Shown: in pieces, positions 10,400-17,614 of the stretch
Layout: the number at the start of each line of letters is the position of its first letter
How positions within the stretch are numbered: position 1 is the first letter of the stretch
Assembly: GCF_004087915.1 (NCBI RefSeq)
Contig: NZ_CP035108.1
Coordinates: 2,852,001-2,916,000 of the forward strand
DNA: 64,000 nucleotides
Source of the DNA: Geovibrio thiophilus
Lineage (GTDB): Bacteria; Chrysiogenota; Deferribacteres; Deferribacterales; Geovibrionaceae
Reading direction: 5' to 3'
Notes under the pieces: model-generated
The model's input: the letters and a program-made list of their open reading frames with translations, nothing else
What the model was told of the DNA's origin: nothing
Databases searched by the model: none
Translations under genes and position numbers: made by a program

Positions 10400-11635
10400 T
10401 CAGCCGTTAACCTGTTTAATACTTAGTTTATCTGCTAAATCAGAGATGTCGTAGCTGCCGGGATTCTGAAATATCCGTAAATCAAATTCATGAACAGCAG
10501 CAAGCAGATGATCGAAAATGTCCGACTGGATCCCCTCGTAGTTAACCCAGTTTATATCATTGGAAAATACATAAACCTCAAGGGGCAGCCCTTCGGGAGT
10601 CGGCGCCAATTGTCTTACCAGAAAGGTCATGCTCTTGTCTATCTCTTTTTTTTGTCTGAGATATTCAAGCATGTAAGCTCTTAATGTGCCTATATTTGTG
10701 AGGTGCCTGCCGTTCACAATGCTTTTCCCTACAATGCCCTCATTCGCTTTGTCAATTTCCTTCAGCTTACGGCTGAGGTATTCATTGAGAACTTCGACCT
10801 CGCCGAGTCTTTTAATATCCTCATCTGTTAAAAAACGGATGCTTTTTTGATCTATCAGGATAGAACGCCTTATCCTTCTTCCGCCGGACTGCTGCATCCC
10901 TCTCCAGTTTCTGAAGGAGCCGTCAATCAGCTTGTGAGTGGGTATGGTGACTATGGTATTGTCGAAATTCTGTACCTTGACCGTATGCAGAGCCATCTCC
11001 GTGACGGTGCCGTCCGCTCCTGTTCCGGGCACTTCTATCCAGTCGCCGACGTGGACAAGATCATTGAAGATAATCAGCAGACTCGCAACAAAGTTCATGA
11101 TCGTGTCCTTGAACACCAGCATGAGTATGGCGGTCATGGCGCCTATACCGCTCAGTATTGCCCAAGGAGACTTGCCGAGGAAGAAGCAGACTACGAGAAT
11201 CGCTCCCATGATAAACAAAAATATCTCAACAAGCTGCACATAGCCTTTTATGGGTCTGGTAACGGCGACGGGGAACTGCTCATAAACCTCTGCGGCGGAG
11301 CGCAGAAGCCTTCTGCCGAATACCACGACCATCACTGTTATATAAACATTCAGCAGACGGAGGAGAGGAACCTCCACAGCCGGAAAAAACTGCATGCCGT
11401 AATGGACCACAAACACGGGAGGCAGTGTGAAAATTATATTAAACACTTTATGTTTAAGGAGAACATCATCCCAGCCCACTGAGCTGCGCTTGACAGCGGC
11501 ATAAATAAGCCTCAGTATGAAAAATCTCGGTACAGCGTAAGCAAGGAAAACAAAGAGCAGAATCACACCCGCCTTAATCAGACCTTCCAGCGGAATATTC
11601 ATATAAGAAAGCGTTTCAATCATTTTTTCTTTCAT
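10400..11635 (-). CDS. mechanosensitive ion channel, MscS superfamily (YbdG type)
   Basis: A 411-aa membrane protein. About five helices lead into the MscS pore helix (GAMTAILMLVFKDTIMNFVAS) and the beta domain that starts VHVGDWIEVPG. The sequence FRNWRGMQQSGGRR and the overall length match the YbdG miniconductance group rather than short MscS. Such channels open under membrane tension and release solutes on osmotic downshift. Its ATG overlaps the stop of the upstream gene (ATGA), so it appears to be the last gene of a flagella-associated unit. Confidence 0.88.
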   Translation of the reverse strand: MKEKMIETLSYMNIPLEGLIKAGVILLFVFLAYAVPRFFILRLIYAAVKRSSVGWDDVLLKHKVFNIIFTLPPVFVVHYGMQFFPAVEVPLLRLLNVYITVMVVVFGRRLLRSAAEVYEQFPVAVTRPIKGYVQLVEIFLFIMGAILVVCFFLGKSPWAILSGIGAMTAILMLVFKDTIMNFVASLLIIFNDLVHVGDWIEVPGTGADGTVTEMALHTVKVQNFDNTIVTIPTHKLIDGSFRNWRGMQQSGGRRIRRSILIDQKSIRFLTDEDIKRLGEVEVLNEYLSRKLKEIDKANEGIVGKSIVNGRHLTNIGTLRAYMLEYLRQKKEIDKSMTFLVRQLAPTPEGLPLEVYVFSNDINWVNYEGIQSDIFDHLLAAVHEFDLRIFQNPGSYDISDLADKLSIKQVNG

Positions 11636-12774
11636 GCAGTGGCGTCAAAACCTCCTAAATGCTGTGCTGTGTCTTTTTTAACTTCAAAAACCGCCTCATC
11701 CTTTGGTTCATATTTTTTCCAGCGGATCAGCGCGTTCTCAACATCTATACTTTTAAGCAGCTCGGAAATATCGGCTTCGCTTTTCACCAGTATATCAAAA
11801 ACATCCCTTATTTGTCTCGCGATTATGAATGTTTTCCCTATTTTGCTGAATTCAAGGGAGATATACATTATTCCGTCCCCCTTGTCATCTTTTTTATACC
11901 TGACAAGGGCATCGCTCACATCTTCGTCCTTGGTTTTCAGATAACTGACGAGTCCGTCCGCCATGAGAACGTTGACGAGCTGGAGCCTTGTCACTGTCTC
12001 TCTTGCGGGTACATCTCCCTCCGTATACGCACGGAACTTCTCATCCCCCGACACCTGCTCCCCGTTCGCCAGCTTATTCTCAAAGAATATGCCGCTATTC
12101 CTGATCGCCGCCTTTATATCATCCGGAGTGAGGTCAAGCAGGCTCAGGCTTGAGAATTTGCCAGTGTTTTTCAGCAGTGCCGCAAAGTCGAACTTCCCCA
12201 CTTCAGTCTTAACCGCAAGAGGATCAAGGTTTTCTATGGGAGTCTTCATCACCATTAGCTCCAGAAAAGGATCTGTCTTGATTATCTGCGCCTTAAGAGT
12301 GTTGAGAACAGTCTGCCCTATGTCCGCTTTGAAGAGATAGCCGCCCGCGTCCAGAAGCTTCAGACCGTCCGCCATTGTGCGGACAATATTGAGATTCAGC
12401 GTATCCCCTTCCTTCGCGCCGGAGATTGTGCCCTTCAGCAGGCGGAAGATCACCGCGTCGGCACCATCCTCAGTCTGCACACCGGACTGCGCCGGAGCAG
12501 GCTTGACAAGCGCCGAGTTGAAGCCGTCCTCAAAATTTCTGATTATTTTAAGCTCAACCTGTGACCCGCTGCGGACAACCTGAGCACGGAAGCGTGTGCT
12601 GTCTCCCAGCTCCGTATCCAGCGTTGCTGTTACCTGACGCCCTTTGAGATTTATGAGATACATACCGTTGTTCATTCTGCGCACAACGGAACCGCCTAGT
12701 TTTTCGCCCTCCATCAGTTCAAGGAGTTTTCCGCTCTGGTCAGTGAAGCCGAGCTGTCCGGAACCTATCTTCAT
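11632..12774 (-). CDS. unknown protein, possibly a FliK-like hook-length/flagellar protein
   Basis: A 380-aa soluble protein that I do not firmly recognise. Repeated beta-rich segments (e.g. VTATLDTELGDSTRFRAQVV, then GTISGAKEGDTLNLNIVRT) lead into LDLTPDDIKAAIRNSGIFFENKLA. A C-terminal domain follows with MYISLEFSKIGKTFIIARQ. The middle and end resemble FliK-type proteins of some delta-proteobacteria and spirochaete-like groups, so hook-length control is a guess. Its start overlaps the stop of the DUF2802-like gene, and its stop overlaps the channel gene. Confidence 0.5.
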   Translation of the reverse strand: MKIGSGQLGFTDQSGKLLELMEGEKLGGSVVRRMNNGMYLINLKGRQVTATLDTELGDSTRFRAQVVRSGSQVELKIIRNFEDGFNSALVKPAPAQSGVQTEDGADAVIFRLLKGTISGAKEGDTLNLNIVRTMADGLKLLDAGGYLFKADIGQTVLNTLKAQIIKTDPFLELMVMKTPIENLDPLAVKTEVGKFDFAALLKNTGKFSSLSLLDLTPDDIKAAIRNSGIFFENKLANGEQVSGDEKFRAYTEGDVPARETVTRLQLVNVLMADGLVSYLKTKDEDVSDALVRYKKDDKGDGIMYISLEFSKIGKTFIIARQIRDVFDILVKSEADISELLKSIDVENALIRWKKYEPKDEAVFEVKKDTAQHLGGFDATA

Positions 12775-13187
12775 GCGCCCATGCTGCGCACTATCTTAAC
12801 CTCCGTTGTGGAGATGCCCAGCTTTCTTGCTATGTCAGAATCAGGCATTCCGTCTTCGGCGAGCTCCCTTATTTTTTCCTTAAGGGTTTTCTCCTGTTTT
12901 GCCTTTTCCGTCGCCCTGCCGTAGTCGGCAAGCTTAGAATCTGCAAGCACTGTGAGGTCTTCCAGCACGCTTTCCCTTTCTTTTATGGAGTTTTCCAGTC
13001 TTGATGCTATATGCTCGCTTTCTATTACAAGCTCCCTGAGCTCCTCAATGAACGGATACAGATCAGAGGGGGTAACCTCTATAAGCCTTTTTTCCAGCTT
13101 GCGCACCTTGGCGGCAAGGGCGGCGATGACCAGTACCAAGACAAGCAGAACAATGTATGTTATGATCATCAGGGTTGAGTTTGTCAT
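12771..13187 (-). CDS. membrane-anchored coiled-coil protein with C-terminal helix-turn-helix (DUF2802/DUF6115-like)
   Basis: A 138-aa protein. One membrane helix (about residues 7-25) is followed by a coiled-coil stretch (about 27-105) and a small helix-turn-helix-like end (DGMPDSDIARKLGISTTEVKIV). This plan is typical of a small protein family found in flagellar clusters. Its role is not known. It overlaps both neighbours by 4 nt. Confidence 0.65.
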   Translation of the reverse strand: MTNSTLMIITYIVLLVLVLVIAALAAKVRKLEKRLIEVTPSDLYPFIEELRELVIESEHIASRLENSIKERESVLEDLTVLADSKLADYGRATEKAKQEKTLKEKIRELAEDGMPDSDIARKLGISTTEVKIVRSMGA

Positions 13188-13969
13188 TTATCCCTCGCCT
13201 CTTTCAGCAGCTCCCTGTCCTTCTCGAAAACGTATCTTATAATGTTTTCCTTCACAGCCTCTTCCATATCACTGAACTCCAGATCCGCAAGGATCCCCAG
13301 CTTGGTTTTGCGTCCGCCTGCGACCTTGCCCACAGCGGAAAAGCGGAGTCTTCCGCCCGTATCAAAGGATCTGGCTTCCAGAAAAAACAGTTCGCCTATC
13401 TTCAAACTTTCGTCGGTGAAAAATCCACAGCCCTCACTGCTGATGTACAGGGCTTTTACCGTCTGAAAATCTTTCTCTATGCCGTCAGTCTCAGCAAGAT
13501 AAACAAGCCGCTCCAGCTTGGAGTCCATTTCCATGAGCAGCCGGAAAAGGTGCTGATTACTTACCGTTTCGTTCGGAATGACCGACTGGATTTTGTTTAC
13601 TATGCTGTTTTTATTTGCCGCATTATTCCTCTCCGCGTTGCGGGCGCAGGAAGCGTACTCGTCTGCGGTTATCCTTTTTATATCGAAAAAGCCCTTATAC
13701 TCAACCCTGTGGGCGCACTCGGCTCTTCCGCGCAGGTCTTTCACGACTTTGAGGAAAAGCTGGGCGCCCTCGGCTTTCAGAAACTCAACCTGAACACATT
13801 TTGACGAACCGGCCTCATGCCACTGAAGCGTCATCTCAAGGCAGTCCGCCACCAGTGCGGGAGAATATGAGGCAAGCTGCAAAACAAGGGGAGCCTTGGA
13901 CGCGATCTGACCGTAAACTGTTCTTATATCATCAGGATATATAATGCTGAGTCTTGCGCGGACTATCAC
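13184..13969 (-). CDS. PilZ-like domain protein
   Basis: A 261-aa soluble protein. The C-terminal half carries KALYISSEGCGFFTDESLKIGELFFL, which has the spacing of the PilZ beta-barrel motif (D/NxSxxG), in a family that often binds cyclic di-GMP. The classic RxxxR motif is not obvious, so binding is uncertain. The N-terminal half resembles PilZ-partner domains. It lies 3 bp after the 93-aa gene and overlaps the next gene by 4 nt. A link to motility is inferred from context. Confidence 0.6.
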   Translation of the reverse strand: MIVRARLSIIYPDDIRTVYGQIASKAPLVLQLASYSPALVADCLEMTLQWHEAGSSKCVQVEFLKAEGAQLFLKVVKDLRGRAECAHRVEYKGFFDIKRITADEYASCARNAERNNAANKNSIVNKIQSVIPNETVSNQHLFRLLMEMDSKLERLVYLAETDGIEKDFQTVKALYISSEGCGFFTDESLKIGELFFLEARSFDTGGRLRFSAVGKVAGGRKTKLGILADLEFSDMEEAVKENIIRYVFEKDRELLKEARDK

Positions 13970-13972
13970 GTA

Positions 13973-14254
13973 TTATGCCTCTATGTCTATTAAGTGCCCC
14001 GAATTACTTTCAGGAGGAGTTTTACGCCGCTTTTTATCTTTTTCACGCTTTTTACGGTTTCTTTCGTCAATATTGGGGTTTTCGGAGCGGGGCACATTTG
14101 TGACCGAACGGGCATTCTGTTCATTCTGCTTTGTCATTTCCGCAGCGAGATGAGCATGCCGCTGTTCGGCATTTCTTTCCATAACCTCCTGCACCTTTTC
14201 GGTGATGGGGGTTTTATTCATTATGACCTGAACATCTATCGGACCGGGAGCCAT
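13973..14254 (-). CDS. small charged hypothetical protein of flagellar clusters
   Basis: A 93-aa protein beginning MAPGPIDVQVIMNKT, then a charged helix and a very basic stretch (NRKKREKDKKRRK, about residues 66-78), ending SGHLIDIEA. The conserved N- and C-terminal hydrophobic ends with a charged middle recur in small proteins encoded beside flagellar genes. It is not FlgM by sequence. A GGAGGT site precedes the ATG, and a possible FliA promoter lies about 105 bp upstream, so it may open a late-class unit. Confidence 0.6.
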   Translation of the reverse strand: MAPGPIDVQVIMNKTPITEKVQEVMERNAEQRHAHLAAEMTKQNEQNARSVTNVPRSENPNIDERNRKKREKDKKRRKTPPESNSGHLIDIEA

Positions 14255-14359
14255 ACAATTACCTCCGACTTAATGACGAAAAGCATCACACTGTGAGGGA
14301 TTTCCGTACAAGCCACAGGCGGACAAATATAATATCCGCTGAAGTGTGCCTTAATCTGC

Positions 14360-14367
14360 TTATCGGC
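14360..14367 (-). promoter_or_regulatory. possible FliA (sigma-28) -10 element
   Basis: On the minus strand the sequence is GCCGATAA, the exact consensus -10 of sigma-28 promoters, about 105 bp upstream of the 93-aa gene start. The -35 side is weak: TAACTTAT-like sequence lies at a spacing that does not fit TAAA-N15 well. fliA is in this window at 28331. Confidence 0.4.
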
Positions 14368-14437
14368 ACAAACTCATATTATATAAGTTAGGCTGATAAG
14401 CGGCGAAGTGCCAGCGGAATACTTATTTGTGTTGTCA

Positions 14438-15010
14438 TAACAACAACAGCAAACCGCACATCCTGTCGGTTTGCTGTACACGCTCGCGCCGAACCTCGTT
14501 CGGCTTCGCTGCGCACGGCGCAGTTCCTTCCATGGAACTGTATAACAACAACAGCAAACAGCATATCCTGTCGGTTTGCAGTACACGCTCGCGCCGAACC
14601 TCGTTCGGCTTCGCTGCGCACGGCGCAGTTCCTTCCATGGAACTGTATAACAACAACAGCAAGCAGCACATCCTGTCGGTTTGCTGTACACGCTCGCGCC
14701 GAACCTCGTTCGGCTTCGCTGCGCACGGCGCAGTTCCTTCCATGGAACTGTATAACAACAACAGCAAACAGCATATCCTGTCGGTTTGCTGTACACGCTC
14801 GCGCCGAACCTCGTTCGGCTTCGCTGCGCACGGCGCAGTTCCTTCCATGGAACTGTATAACAACAACAGCAAACAGCATATCCTGTCGGTTTGCAGTACA
14901 CGCTCGCGCCGAACCTCGTTCGGCTTCGCTGCGCACGGCGCAGTTCCTTCCATGGAACTGTATAACAACAACAGCAAACCGCACATCCTGTCGGTTTGCT
15001 GTACACGCTT
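14438..15010 (-). repeat. structured tandem repeat array A, 5.4 copies of a 105-bp unit
   Basis: Copies begin at 14438, 14543, 14648, 14753, 14858 and 14963 (last one partial). Read on the minus strand, each unit has three hairpins. Hairpin I is CAGTTCC-ATGGAA-GGAACTG. Hairpin II is GCCGAAC-GAG-GTTCGGC, set between CGCCGTGCGCAGCGAA and GCGAGCGTGTAC. Hairpin III is AGCAAACCG-ACAGGATGTG-CGGTTTGCT. Some copies carry single changes in hairpin III. The array follows cheR and lies in the same orientation as that gene. Because 105 is a multiple of 3, it creates long false reading frames on both strands. Confidence 0.95.
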
Positions 15011-15035
15011 GGGCACGCCCCATCTTAGAACTTGC

Positions 15036-15866
15036 CTATTTCAGGTAGACTATGCCGCCGCCGAAGTTCTTCATTTGGAATTTATCGCTTATCTTGTTCA
15101 GGGTTTCAGAGTGTCCGAGGAACAGATAGCCCGGGTCGTTCAACGTTTTATGGAAAGTTTCGATCACCTTGATCTTAGCCTCCATATCAAAATATATCAG
15201 CACGTTCCGACAGAAAATAATATCCGCCTTGCCGAACTTGGAGGCGACCAGCGGACTCAGCAGATTCCCCTGAAAAAACTTAACCTGAGAAGCTATAAGC
15301 GGATCAAGCTTAAAGGAGAAACCGTCCTTGGTGAAATATTTATCCACTATCTGCGGCGGCACGCCTCTGAAAGACACACTGCGGTATATGCCCTGCTTTG
15401 CCGTTTCCAGCACTTCGGTATTTATGTCCGAGGCGTATATCTCAATACTCATCCTATTCAGCAGTCCCGCCTCATTAAGCAGGATTGCCATCGAATAAGC
15501 TTCCTCACCGGAAGAACTGGCGGAAGACCATATCCTGATACTTCTTTTGCCTTTCGCCTGAAGCTCCGGGATTACGGTTTTTATCATGTAATCCATCTGA
15601 GCCCTTTCACGGAGGAAATAGGTTTCGTTTATTGTCACCAGATTAAGGAGGATTTCCATCTCCTCCTTCTTCTTAACGTTATACTTAAGGTAATAGATGT
15701 AGTCTTTGAAGCTGTTGAAATTCAGTTCCTGAAGCCTTTTCGTGAGCCTGTTCTCCAGAAGATACTTTTTGCTGTCCGAAAAAGATATTGCGGAACTGTT
15801 GTAGATGATGTCCTTCAGCTCAACAAACTCGTCATCTTTTATTTTGATCGTTCCGATTTGAATCAT
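15036..15866 (-). CDS. cheR: chemotaxis protein methyltransferase CheR
   Basis: CheR methylates glutamates of chemoreceptors with SAM. The 276-aa protein has the N-terminal all-helical domain (about 8-75) and the methyltransferase domain (NETYFLRE, then SASSSGEEAYSMAI for SAM binding, and IIFCRNVLIYFD). The C-terminus GGIVYLK is normal. It overlaps the STAS-HEAT gene by 4 nt. Array A begins 26 bp after its stop. Confidence 0.95.
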   Translation of the reverse strand: MIQIGTIKIKDDEFVELKDIIYNSSAISFSDSKKYLLENRLTKRLQELNFNSFKDYIYYLKYNVKKKEEMEILLNLVTINETYFLRERAQMDYMIKTVIPELQAKGKRSIRIWSSASSSGEEAYSMAILLNEAGLLNRMSIEIYASDINTEVLETAKQGIYRSVSFRGVPPQIVDKYFTKDGFSFKLDPLIASQVKFFQGNLLSPLVASKFGKADIIFCRNVLIYFDMEAKIKVIETFHKTLNDPGYLFLGHSETLNKISDKFQMKNFGGGIVYLK

Positions 15867-17281
15867 AGCACTTCCAGTATATTCTGAATCTTTTCACGGA
15901 CATATTTATTCTCTTCCGCTGTCAGCCTGCTGCGAAGAACATCTTTATAGCCTGTGGGTCTGATCGTGTCCAGAATCTCAACCGCCTTAAAGCGCACAAG
16001 CCAGCTTTCATCAGAAACAACAAGCTTGGCGGCGGTTTGCGCAGCCGCATCGGGTTTGATTTTCATCAGTGAACCGAGAACCTCCTTACGGACATCCTCA
16101 TTATCATCCTTAATGAGCCCCTGAAGAAAAACTGAGGAGTCATACTTTATTTTGCCCAGAGCCTCAATTATGGCAAGGCGGACATTCTCCTCAACTTCAG
16201 CATAAGCCTCTATAAGTTTTTCCGCGCTGATTTCACTGTGCATTTCGCCCAGCGCCTTCACGGCGAAATAACCCACCCAACTATCCTTATCTGTAATCCT
16301 TTTCAGAATCTCTTCAATTTTATCCTTCGCCTTGATGCGCACAAGACCGCCGGCGGAAGCTTCCCTGACCTTCAGAGACTCATCATCAAAACCGGCGAGA
16401 AGAATATCCGCAACCCCGGGCTTGTTGAAGCCGGCGAGGCTTTTTACCGTAAACGCGCGTACATCCTCATTCTTCTCCGCTTTAAGGTGCTCCAGAAGGA
16501 TCGTATAGCTCTGAGAATCGTTTATAAGAGAAAGAGCCTGAGACGCGACAATACGCAGACGCGGACTGTCGGACTTAAGAAGCATGCCTATCTTCTCTGC
16601 GTCCGTATCGTCCGCAAGCAGGGCGATGGAACCTGCTGCCGCTTCCGCCACATCGCTGACGGTGCTTTTCAGGAACTCGTACAGCCTTTCCTTAACCGAG
16701 AGTTCTCCGAACCAGCCTATAACAAGGATTGCCGCGCGGACTACCGATCCGGAATCGCTGTCGAGGCATTCCTTGATCTTTGCCGCCGCGTCATAGTCAT
16801 GCGCCTTGCCGATTGTAAGCACAGCATATTCCTTGAGCAGCGGGTCGCTGCCTTCAAGCACATCGTAAAGCCTTGCCTTTATTTCATCAGTATAGTTTTC
16901 CGCTATGTAGTCGGACACCCTGTCCGCCTCTTCGGGATCCAAAAACTTCGCCAGAAGCTCATCAGCAGAAAACGAGGTGTAATCCTGAGAGATATTGAAC
17001 AGCGGCAGAAGATTTGTCATTTCAAAAAGCTGGTGAACCTCTTCGCTCACATTGACAAGGAGAAGTTCCGCTTTATTTTTCTGAACCTCTTTCTTAAATG
17101 CGAGTATGGTCGCCAGAGACTTGCTCTGTAAAAAAAAGCAGTTTTTCAGATCAAGAATCACTTTATAGATTCCAGCTTCATTCCTTACAGCCGCCAGACC
17201 CTCATTAAGTCCTTCCACGTGGCTTTCTGCGCCGATGACAACACGGAGAGTGTCTTTATTTCTGGTGAGTTCAACGCTCAT
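15863..17281 (-). CDS. STAS domain fused to HEAT repeats
   Basis: A 472-aa soluble protein. Residues about 1-110 form a STAS-like domain (KVILDLKNCFFLQSKSLATIL), but the usual phospho-serine position reads QSKS. The rest is a row of about eight HEAT-type helical repeats such as DPLLKEYAVLTIGKAHDYDAA and DEDVRAFTVKSLAGFNKP-like units. The repeats suggest a protein-binding scaffold. It sits between a second STAS gene (3 bp gap) and cheR (4 nt overlap), so it probably links partner switching to chemotaxis. No function is established. Confidence 0.8.
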   Translation of the reverse strand: MSVELTRNKDTLRVVIGAESHVEGLNEGLAAVRNEAGIYKVILDLKNCFFLQSKSLATILAFKKEVQKNKAELLLVNVSEEVHQLFEMTNLLPLFNISQDYTSFSADELLAKFLDPEEADRVSDYIAENYTDEIKARLYDVLEGSDPLLKEYAVLTIGKAHDYDAAAKIKECLDSDSGSVVRAAILVIGWFGELSVKERLYEFLKSTVSDVAEAAAGSIALLADDTDAEKIGMLLKSDSPRLRIVASQALSLINDSQSYTILLEHLKAEKNEDVRAFTVKSLAGFNKPGVADILLAGFDDESLKVREASAGGLVRIKAKDKIEEILKRITDKDSWVGYFAVKALGEMHSEISAEKLIEAYAEVEENVRLAIIEALGKIKYDSSVFLQGLIKDDNEDVRKEVLGSLMKIKPDAAAQTAAKLVVSDESWLVRFKAVEILDTIRPTGYKDVLRSRLTAEENKYVREKIQNILEVL

Positions 17282-17284
17282 TTC

Positions 17285-17605
17285 CTACCCCAGCGCCTGC
17301 GCCTCTGTTTCGTAAATTTTAAAGACTTTATCAAGACCGGTGAAAGCGAACATTTCCCTTATGTCGGAGGACATTTCGCAGAGTCCTAGTTCCTTTTTCA
17401 TTTTATTGGCGTTTTTAAGCAGGTCGATTATCTCCCTCAGTCCGGAGCTGTTCATATACACAACGCCCTTGAATGAGAGCACCGCTGCATTGTGTGATGC
17501 GAACATATCAAGTACTTTCTTCTTCAGTTCCCCGCCTGTCTGAGCGTTTACTTCGCCTTTGATGTAGACTACCTGCTTGCCGTTTTTACCCTGAACGTCG
17601 AACAT
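17285..17605 (-). CDS. STAS-domain anti-sigma-factor antagonist-like protein
   Basis: A 106-aa single STAS domain of the SpoIIAA/RsbV type. The expected phosphorylation site is in VVYMNSSGLREI. Such proteins are switched by a kinase and a PP2C phosphatase. The phosphatase is next door (9 bp upstream), but no HATPase kinase of the RsbW type is in the window. A GGAGG site precedes the ATG. Confidence 0.88.
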   Translation of the reverse strand: MFDVQGKNGKQVVYIKGEVNAQTGGELKKKVLDMFASHNAAVLSFKGVVYMNSSGLREIIDLLKNANKMKKELGLCEMSSDIREMFAFTGLDKVFKIYETEAQALG

Positions 17606-17614
17606 TGCTGCCTC

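Noticed and set aside
10847..11482. 211-codon plus-strand frame opposite the channel gene
   Set aside because: The minus strand holds a clear YbdG-type channel with conserved motifs; the plus frame is a shadow.
13973..14254. flgM, the anti-sigma-28 factor
   Set aside because: Size and charge are near those of FlgM, but the conserved C-terminal sigma-binding helices are not present, and the text resembles another small flagella-linked family.
14438..15010. CRISPR array
   Set aside because: The units are contiguous with no unique spacers, the unit is 105 bp, and no cas genes are present.
14427..15887. 486-codon plus-strand frame, and the 193- to 211-codon minus-strand frames across array A
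   Set aside because: They exist because the 105-bp unit is divisible by 3 and has no stops in several frames. The plus-strand frame also runs antisense through cheR. The encoded text is the repeat itself.
16238..17131. 297-codon plus-strand frame opposite the STAS-HEAT gene
   Set aside because: The minus strand shows regular HEAT repeats, so the plus frame is a shadow of biased codon use.
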